NCBI GenBank assembly: GCA_002437905.1
Contig: DJRT01000005.1
Span: 51,395-115,394 of the forward strand
DNA length: 64,000 bases
DNA from: Ruminococcaceae bacterium UBA6353
Lineage (GTDB): Bacteria > Bacillota > Clostridia > Oscillospirales > Acutalibacteraceae
Direction: 5' to 3'
Shown here in pieces: positions 59,189 to 64,000 of this stretch. Under the pieces are notes generated by a model. That model was not told the DNA's origin, did not search any database, and was given only the letters and a program-made list of their open reading frames with translations. Position 1 is the first letter of the stretch; the number at the start of each line of letters is the position of its first letter. The position numbers were made by a program, and so were the translations under genes.

Positions 59189-59968
59189 ATGCGTATCGTC
59201 ATCAAGGTGGGCACCTCAACGCTGGCACACGCCACCGGGCTGCTGAACATCCGGCGCGTGGAAAAGCTGTGTGAGGTTATGAGTGATCTGAAAAATGCGG
59301 GGCACCAGCTGGTGCTGGTCTCCTCCGGTGCTATCGGCATGGGGGTGGGCAAGCTGTCACTTGGCGGCCGGCCGGCGGATATCCCGACAAAGCAGGCGGC
59401 TGCCGCAGTGGGACAGTGTGAGCTGATGTATACCTACGATAAGCTGTTTGCCGAGCACAACCACACGGTGGCACAGATCCTGCTGACCGGGGCGGATGTA
59501 CAGCATGCCGAACGCCGGCAGAATGTCCAGAACACGCTGTTCCGTCTGCTGGAGCTGGGGGCGCTGCCGATCATCAACGAAAACGACTCGGTGGCGACCG
59601 ATGAAATTGTGATCGGGGATAATGATACGCTGGGGGCGATTGTGGCGACCAATGTACAGGCCGACCTGCTGGTGCTGCTCAGCGATATTGACGGCCTGTA
59701 TACGGCCGACCCGCATACCGACCCCGCTGCCCGGCTGCTGCCGGTGGTGGAAGCTATCACCCCGGCGATTGTGGCGATGACCGGCGGAGCCGGCAGCAGC
59801 CTCGGCACCGGCGGCATGCAGACCAAGCTGCACGCGGCGGAGCTGACCACTGCGGCCGGCATCCCGATGGTGATCGCCAATGGGCAGGACCCAACGGTTC
59901 TGTATGATATCGTGGCGGGGGAGTCGGTTGGCACCCGGTTTCTGCCGCAGAAAGGGACAAACGCATGA
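59189..59968 (+). CDS. proB: Glutamate 5-kinase without PUA domain
   Basis: It catalyses the first step of proline synthesis, phosphorylating glutamate. The 259-residue amino-acid-kinase fold has [37 protein letters not shown], the [10 protein letters not shown] loop, and [13 protein letters not shown]. It ends where the catalytic domain ends; E. coli ProB has an extra C-terminal PUA domain of about 100 residues, which is missing here, as in several Firmicutes. The ATG at 59189 follows CGAGGCAAGG. It overlaps proA by ATGA. Confidence 0.94.
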   Translation: MRIVIKVGTSTLAHATGLLNIRRVEKLCEVMSDLKNAGHQLVLVSSGAIGMGVGKLSLGGRPADIPTKQAAAAVGQCELMYTYDKLFAEHNHTVAQILLTGADVQHAERRQNVQNTLFRLLELGALPIINENDSVATDEIVIGDNDTLGAIVATNVQADLLVLLSDIDGLYTADPHTDPAARLLPVVEAITPAIVAMTGGAGSSLGTGGMQTKLHAAELTTAAGIPMVIANGQDPTVLYDIVAGESVGTRFLPQKGTNA

Positions 59969-61218
59969 GAAGCACACAGGAGATATTGCAGCGCGCCGCG
60001 GCCGCGGCACGGTCGCTGTCAACGCTGACCACCCGACAAAAGAATACTGCGCTGGAGGCGATGGCCTGCGCGCTGGAGGCGCAGACGCCGGCTATCCTGG
60101 CGGCCAACCGCGCGGATGTGGAGGCTGCCCGCGGCAGCATTGCGCCGGTGATGCTGGATCGTCTGGCGCTGTCCGGGGAGCGCATTGCCGGCATGGCGCA
60201 GGGCATCCGCGCGGTGGCGGCGCTGCCCGACCCGGTTGGGCGGGTGCTGCAGGAGCACACGCACCCGAACGGCATGGTTATCCGGAAGGTGGCCGTCCCG
60301 ATGGGTGTTGTGGCGATCATTTACGAAAGCCGGCCGAATGTGACCTCGGACGCGGCGGCACTGACGCTGAAATCCGGCAATGTCTGTGTGCTGCGCGGCG
60401 GCAAGGAGGCGTATCGTTCGGCGGCGGCCATCGTGGGGGCGCTGCGTGGGGCGCTGCAGAGCACTGGCCTTGACCCGGATCTGATCAACCTGGTGGAGGA
60501 TACTACCCGGCAGAGCGCCGGTGAGCTGATGACGGCAGAGGGACTGGTGGATCTGCTGATCCCCCGCGGCGGGGCGGGGCTGATCCGCGCCTGTGTGGAG
60601 AACGCCACCGTGCCCTGTATCCAGACCGGTACCGGTATCTGCCATATCTATGTGGATCAGGCAGCGGACCAGGAAATGGCACTGCGTATTCTGGACAATG
60701 CCAAGACCAGCCGCCCCTCGGTGTGCAATGCTGCCGAGGTCTGCCTGGTGCACAGGGCCATTGCGGCGGAGTTTCTGCCGAGGCTGGCGGCGCGGCTGGC
60801 GGATCCTGCACGCGAGCACCCGGTGCAGCTGCGGCTGGACGCAGCTGCGGCGGCGATCATTCCCGGTGTGCCGGCAGGAGAGCAGGATTTTGATACGGAA
60901 TTCCTGGATTATATCCTGGCGGTGGGGGTTGTGGAGGATGTGGAGGCAGCTATCGCCCACATCGCTGCCCATTCCACCCACCACAGCGAGAGCATTATCA
61001 CGGCAGACACGGCCGCGGCGGCACGGTTTACCGCCGCAGTGGACAGCGCGGCCGTGTATGTGAACGCCTCTACCCGGTTCACCGACGGCGGTGAGTTCGG
61101 GCTGGGGTGCGAGATGGGGATATCCACCCAGAAGCTGCACGCCCGCGGCCCGATGGGGCTGGCGGAGCTGACAACCTACAAATATATTATCTCCGGCAAC
61201 GGACAAACGAGAGGATGA
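59965..61218 (+). CDS. proA: Gamma-glutamyl phosphate reductase
   Basis: The 417-residue NADPH-dependent enzyme converts glutamyl 5-phosphate to glutamate semialdehyde. Family segments include [35 protein letters not shown], the nucleophile Cys in [15 protein letters not shown], and the C-terminal [24 protein letters not shown] split over the catalytic and oligomerisation domains. The start is ATGA-coupled to proB. proC begins 6 nt after the stop, so the whole pathway from glutamate to proline is in one operon. Confidence 0.96.
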   Translation: MRSTQEILQRAAAAARSLSTLTTRQKNTALEAMACALEAQTPAILAANRADVEAARGSIAPVMLDRLALSGERIAGMAQGIRAVAALPDPVGRVLQEHTHPNGMVIRKVAVPMGVVAIIYESRPNVTSDAAALTLKSGNVCVLRGGKEAYRSAAAIVGALRGALQSTGLDPDLINLVEDTTRQSAGELMTAEGLVDLLIPRGGAGLIRACVENATVPCIQTGTGICHIYVDQAADQEMALRILDNAKTSRPSVCNAAEVCLVHRAIAAEFLPRLAARLADPAREHPVQLRLDAAAAAIIPGVPAGEQDFDTEFLDYILAVGVVEDVEAAIAHIAAHSTHHSESIITADTAAAARFTAAVDSAAVYVNASTRFTDGGEFGLGCEMGISTQKLHARGPMGLAELTTYKYIISGNGQTRG

Positions 61219-61224
61219 AGTGGC

Positions 61225-62025
61225 ATGACGATCGGATTTATCGGCACCGGCAATATGGGCGGTGCTCTGGCGGCGGCTGTGGCGAAAACCGTGGGCGGCG
61301 AAAACCTGCGCCTGTGTGACCGGGATGCAGCCAAGGCGGGCGCTCTTGCCGCCAGGCTGGGGGCGCAGACGGCGGATGCGGCAACGCTGGCGGCACAGTG
61401 CGATTACATTTTCCTTGGCGTGAAGCCGCAGATGATGGCGGAACTGCTGCAGAGTCTGCGGCAGCCGCTGGCAGCCCGCACGCAGCCCTGCGTACTGATC
61501 AGTATGGCCGCCGGGCTTTCAACGGATAGCCTGCTGACCATGCTGGGACAGCCGTATCCGCTGATCCGGATTATGCCCAATACACCGGCGGCGGTGGGTG
61601 AGGGCATGATCCTGTACTGCACGGCCGGTGCGGCACCGTCGCGGGTGGAGACATTTACCGCCTTTATGGCGGCGGCCGGCCGGTTGGCGGCGCTGGAGGA
61701 GCGGCTGATCGACGCCGGCTGTGCGGTTTCCGGCTGCGGTCCGGCCTATGTGTACCTGTTCATTGAGGCGCTGGCGGACGGCGGGGTGGAATGTGGTCTG
61801 CCGCGGCCGCTGGCGCAGGAGCTGGCGGCGCAGACGGTGTTCGGTTCGGCGAAGATGGTGCTGGAAAGCGGGCAGCATCCCGGACAGCTGAAGGATGCGG
61901 TGTGCAGCCCCGGCGGCACCACCATTGCCGGCGTGCATGCGCTGGAGGACGGCGCTTTCCGTGCACTGGCCATGGATGCCGTGTGCGCGGCCTATCAGCG
62001 CACGCTGGAGCTGGGCAAGGGCTGA
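61225..62025 (+). CDS. proC: Pyrroline-5-carboxylate reductase
   Basis: It reduces pyrroline-5-carboxylate to proline, the last step of the pathway. The 266-residue protein has an N-terminal Rossmann loop (IGFIGTGNMGGALA), FLGVKPQMM, RIMPNTPAAVGEGM, and the C-terminal dimerisation signature GCGPAYVYLFIEALADGGVECG with SPGGTTIAGVHALE. GAGAGGATGAAG precedes the ATG. It is followed by a strong terminator. Confidence 0.96.
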   Translation: MTIGFIGTGNMGGALAAAVAKTVGGENLRLCDRDAAKAGALAARLGAQTADAATLAAQCDYIFLGVKPQMMAELLQSLRQPLAARTQPCVLISMAAGLSTDSLLTMLGQPYPLIRIMPNTPAAVGEGMILYCTAGAAPSRVETFTAFMAAAGRLAALEERLIDAGCAVSGCGPAYVYLFIEALADGGVECGLPRPLAQELAAQTVFGSAKMVLESGQHPGQLKDAVCSPGGTTIAGVHALEDGAFRALAMDAVCAAYQRTLELGKG

Positions 62026-62053
62026 CGCTCCGCCGGTGAAACGATAAAAACGA

Positions 62054-62100
62054 CCCGCCGCAGGTCACGCACAGTTGCGTGACCTGCGGCGGGCTTTTCT
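62054..62100. terminator. Bidirectional terminator of proBAC and threonine aldolase
   Basis: A perfect 18-bp stem (62054-62071 with 62076-62093) with a short loop is followed by TTTTCTTTTTT on the plus strand and by a TTTTTA run on the minus strand. Confidence 0.88.
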
Positions 62101-62119
62101 TTTTTGCGGTTTTCTGCGG

Positions 62120-63145
62120 TTACAGCAGTGCCCGCAGGGCAGCAATATCCTGCGGCGTGGTGGACCAGCTGGTGCAAAAGCGGACAGCGGTATGGGTCTC
62201 ATCGACCTTTTCCCAGAAGCTGCAGGCCACCTGCTGCCGCAGCTGGGCAAGCCGGGTGTCCTCCAGCAGCACAAACTGCTGGTTGGTGTCTGTGCGGCGG
62301 AAAAAGGCATAGCCCTTTTCGTCAAAGGCAGCTTTCAGTTCCTCGGCCATGGCGATGGCGTGGCGGCTGATATTCCAGTACAGCCCGTCGGTGAACAGGG
62401 CGTCAAACTGCACGCCCAGCAGCCGTCCCTTGGCCAGCAGCGCCCCGTGCTGCTTGACTGAGGTGAGAAAGTGCGGCGGCATATTGCCGGCGGGAAACAC
62501 CACCGCCTCCCCGCACAGGGCGCCGACCTTGGTGCCGCCCACATAAAATACATCGCACAGGGCGGCAATATCCGCCGGCGTCAGGTCGGCTGTCAGGCTC
62601 ATCAGGCCATAGCCCAGCCGGGCGCCATCCAGATACAGTGGCAGGCCAGCCTTGCGGCAGACGGAAGAAAGCGCTTTCAGCTCCTCTTTTGTGTACAGTG
62701 TGCCCAGCTCGGTCGGGTGGGCGATGTATACGGCGCCGGGGGCAACCATGTGCGTCCAGCTTTCATCGCCATAGAACCGGTCAAGGTACGCCTGCACATC
62801 GGCGGCGGCTACCTTGCCGTCGTGGGAGGGCAGGGTCAGCACCTTATGCCCGGTAAATTCGATGGCGCCGGCCTCATGCACGGCCACATGGCCGGTTTCG
62901 GCGGCCAGCACGCCCTGCGTGGGGTGCAGGAGGGTATCCAGCACCACGGCGTTGGTCTGTGTGCCGCCGGTGAGGAAGAAAATATCCGCCTGCGGGCAGC
63001 TGAAGGCCGCGCGCAGCTTATCCTTGGCCTGTTGGCAGTAGTCGTCGCTGCCATAGCCGCTCTGCGGCTGTGTGTTGGTTTCTGCCAGGCGGCGCAGCAC
63101 GGCCTCATGCGCGCCGTTATTGTAATCACATTCGAAGGACAGCAT
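62120..63145 (-). CDS. Low-specificity L-threonine aldolase
   Basis: This PLP enzyme of fold type I splits threonine or allo-threonine to glycine and acetaldehyde. The 341-residue protein has FECDYNNGAHEAVL at the N terminus, FFLTGGTQTNAVVLDTL, HVAVHEAGA, LYLDGARLGYGL with the PLP-binding Asp, and the Schiff-base Lys in FYVGGTKVGAL. AAAGGAG precedes ATG at 63145. It starts 4 nt after the trmB stop, so the two are co-transcribed. Confidence 0.9.
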   Translation of the reverse strand: MLSFECDYNNGAHEAVLRRLAETNTQPQSGYGSDDYCQQAKDKLRAAFSCPQADIFFLTGGTQTNAVVLDTLLHPTQGVLAAETGHVAVHEAGAIEFTGHKVLTLPSHDGKVAAADVQAYLDRFYGDESWTHMVAPGAVYIAHPTELGTLYTKEELKALSSVCRKAGLPLYLDGARLGYGLMSLTADLTPADIAALCDVFYVGGTKVGALCGEAVVFPAGNMPPHFLTSVKQHGALLAKGRLLGVQFDALFTDGLYWNISRHAIAMAEELKAAFDEKGYAFFRRTDTNQQFVLLEDTRLAQLRQQVACSFWEKVDETHTAVRFCTSWSTTPQDIAALRALL

Positions 63146-63149
63146 CAGT

Positions 63150-63833
63150 TCAGTCTCCTTTCGGGGCGGTGGCTTCCAGCCGGTAGATCGGCAGTCCCTG
63201 TGCCACAAACCGGCTTTCGTATTCCGTCACGATATTGTCGGGGTATTTGGCCTGCTCGGCGTGCAGGTCCAGCGATACATGCCGCAGGGTGTAGCCGGCG
63301 GCGGAATATTGCTCCAGAGAGAATTGGCACAGCCCCCGGTCATCGGTCTTCTGCTCGATGGCAGCGCCGGGCTGCAGCAGCCCGCGGTACAGCTGCAGAA
63401 AATGGCCGTGTGTGAGCCGGTGGGTGGCCTGCTGCTTTTTGGGGTAGGGGGTGGAAAAATTGAGATACAGCCGGGAAAGGCTATGGGCGGGCAGAAAGCG
63501 CGGCAGGTACTCGGCATCCCCCCACAGGAAGCGGACATTGGTCAGCCCCCGGGCCCGAACGGCCTCGCAGGCGGTAACCAGCACATTGCCATATTTCTCG
63601 ACGGCAAGAAAATCCGTCTCCGGCCGGCGGGCGGCCAGCTCACAGATAAAGCCGCCCTTGCCGCAGCCGATCTCCAGCTCCACCGGCCGTTCGCGGCCGA
63701 ACAGCGCCGGCAGATCCAGCAGGTGCTGTTCCTCTGTGGCGCCGAAATGCCGGTTACCGATGAGCATATTGATCATCAGGTCATCGCAGGCCTCCATCCG
63801 GTCGTCCAGGTGTTTTTTGCGCCGCATTCGCAT
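63150..63833 (-). CDS. trmB: tRNA (guanine46-N7)-methyltransferase
   Basis: The 227-residue SAM enzyme carries VELEIGCGKGGFICELA as SAM motif I, LAVEKYGNVLVTACE as the next strand, and LYLNFSTPYPKKQQATHRLT as the motif usually written NFSDPWPKxRHxKRR; the Asp of DPWP is Thr here, a variant I have seen as common in clostridial sequences. ATG at 63833 follows AAGGAGCG at 11 nt; a second in-frame ATG lies two codons later. The leftward promoter is unclear (TTGTCT-N16-TACCAT at 63888-63915 is the best match). Confidence 0.92.
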   Translation of the reverse strand: MRMRRKKHLDDRMEACDDLMINMLIGNRHFGATEEQHLLDLPALFGRERPVELEIGCGKGGFICELAARRPETDFLAVEKYGNVLVTACEAVRARGLTNVRFLWGDAEYLPRFLPAHSLSRLYLNFSTPYPKKQQATHRLTHGHFLQLYRGLLQPGAAIEQKTDDRGLCQFSLEQYSAAGYTLRHVSLDLHAEQAKYPDNIVTEYESRFVAQGLPIYRLEATAPKGD

Positions 63834-63868
63834 GGGGTCGATCGCTCCTTTTTTTCGTGTTCTTTTGC

Positions 63869-63897
63869 TTGTGCTTTTCTGCACGGGATGGTATAAT
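63869..63897 (+). promoter_or_regulatory. Rightward promoter leading out of the window
   Basis: TTGTGC (63869-63874), 17-bp spacer, TATAAT (63892-63897). The transcript would begin near 63904 and leave the window. Confidence 0.65.
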
Positions 63898-63903
63898 GAC
63901 GGT

Positions 63904-63970
63904 AAGCTTAGACAAAGCAATCGGGGTAGAACGGCTCCTGAAACGGAATATTTCCCCGTTTTGTTTGTCT
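63904..63970 (+). other. Possible structured leader or small RNA at the window end
   Basis: AGACAAA (63910-63916) can pair with TTTGTCT (63964-63970), and inside it CGGGG (63922-63926) with CCCCG (63954-63958), giving a nested stem. No ribosome site or start codon is evident before 64000. Confidence 0.3.
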
Positions 63971-64000
63971 CATCACTCGTATTGCTGCGTTCTTCGACTT

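Noticed and set aside
1..64000. CRISPR arrays, insertion sequences or prophage genes
   Set aside because: No regularly spaced direct repeats, transposase motifs, integrase or phage structural genes were found; base composition is even apart from short promoter islands.

Overview
The window is a G+C-rich chromosomal segment of an anaerobic, endospore-forming Gram-positive bacterium, most likely a gut-type clostridium of the Oscillospiraceae/Ruminococcaceae group. The sporulation evidence is direct: spo0A, the spoIIAA-spoIIAB-sigF operon, an alpha/beta-type small acid-soluble spore protein gene and a good sigma-G-type promoter. Carbon metabolism points to plant or mucus polysaccharide use: a GH27 alpha-galactosidase, a GH16 lipoprotein with a multi-module surface partner, a GH42-like enzyme, an esterase and a hexuronate pathway. 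The lineage is inferred from this gene content and codon usage, not from a marker-gene comparison. No phage, insertion sequence, CRISPR array or rRNA operon is visible. Layout: 1-1990, leftward YitT membrane protein and alpha/beta hydrolase (cut by the window edge). 2022-6510, nucleoside salvage operon deoC-deoD-deoB-cdd-pdp. 6547-7630, spo0A with an A-tract-rich promoter and a strongly structured 3' region. 7584-11888, rlmI (leftward), then a kinase, a small unknown gene, a YgjV-like membrane protein and rlmD. 11950-13977, FAD-Rieske oxidoreductase behind a sigma-G-type promoter, then a SASP gene. 13812-16375, tRNA-Gln(CUG), then a DeoR-type regulator divergent from an OPA-like MFS transporter around a shared palindrome. 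16614-23107, two-gene surface polysaccharide unit. 23194-26210, ispDF fusion and the spoIIA operon. 26182-30376, gamma-glutamyl hydrolase, zinc-ribbon/GH27 pair, AraC regulator, cupin, HD protein. 30392-34812, hexuronate locus (kdgK, eda, LacI regulator, uxaC) with twin perfect LacI operators. 34792-38595, heterodimeric ABC exporter. 38599-41166, tmcAL and ackA, divergent. 41219-44930, ABC-F protein, asparaginase, short-chain dehydrogenase. 44940-50237, metG, flavin reductase and valS (leftward). 50293-53589, GH42-like enzyme and esterase (leftward). 53714-57210, rlmB and a P-type-ATPase-like pseudoenzyme. 57231-59084, leftward membrane-anchored C39-like protein. 59120-62100, proline operon proB-proA-proC. 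62120-63833, threonine aldolase and trmB (leftward), followed by an outward promoter at the window end. Most units start from sigma-A promoters with close to 17-bp spacing and end at strong hairpins, many of them bidirectional, so transcription units are compact and well delimited. The most unusual item is the gene at 54612-57146. It has the eight-helix plan and the domain order of a P1B-type ATPase, but the phosphorylation loop, the TGE motif and the TGD motif are all lost, and about 300 residues of proline- and glutamate-rich sequence are fused to its N terminus. Other notable points are an ABC-F protein whose second ATP site is degraded in all three contributing motifs, a promoter whose -35 box is the loop of the preceding gene's terminator, and an 18-bp RNA helix downstream of spo0A.
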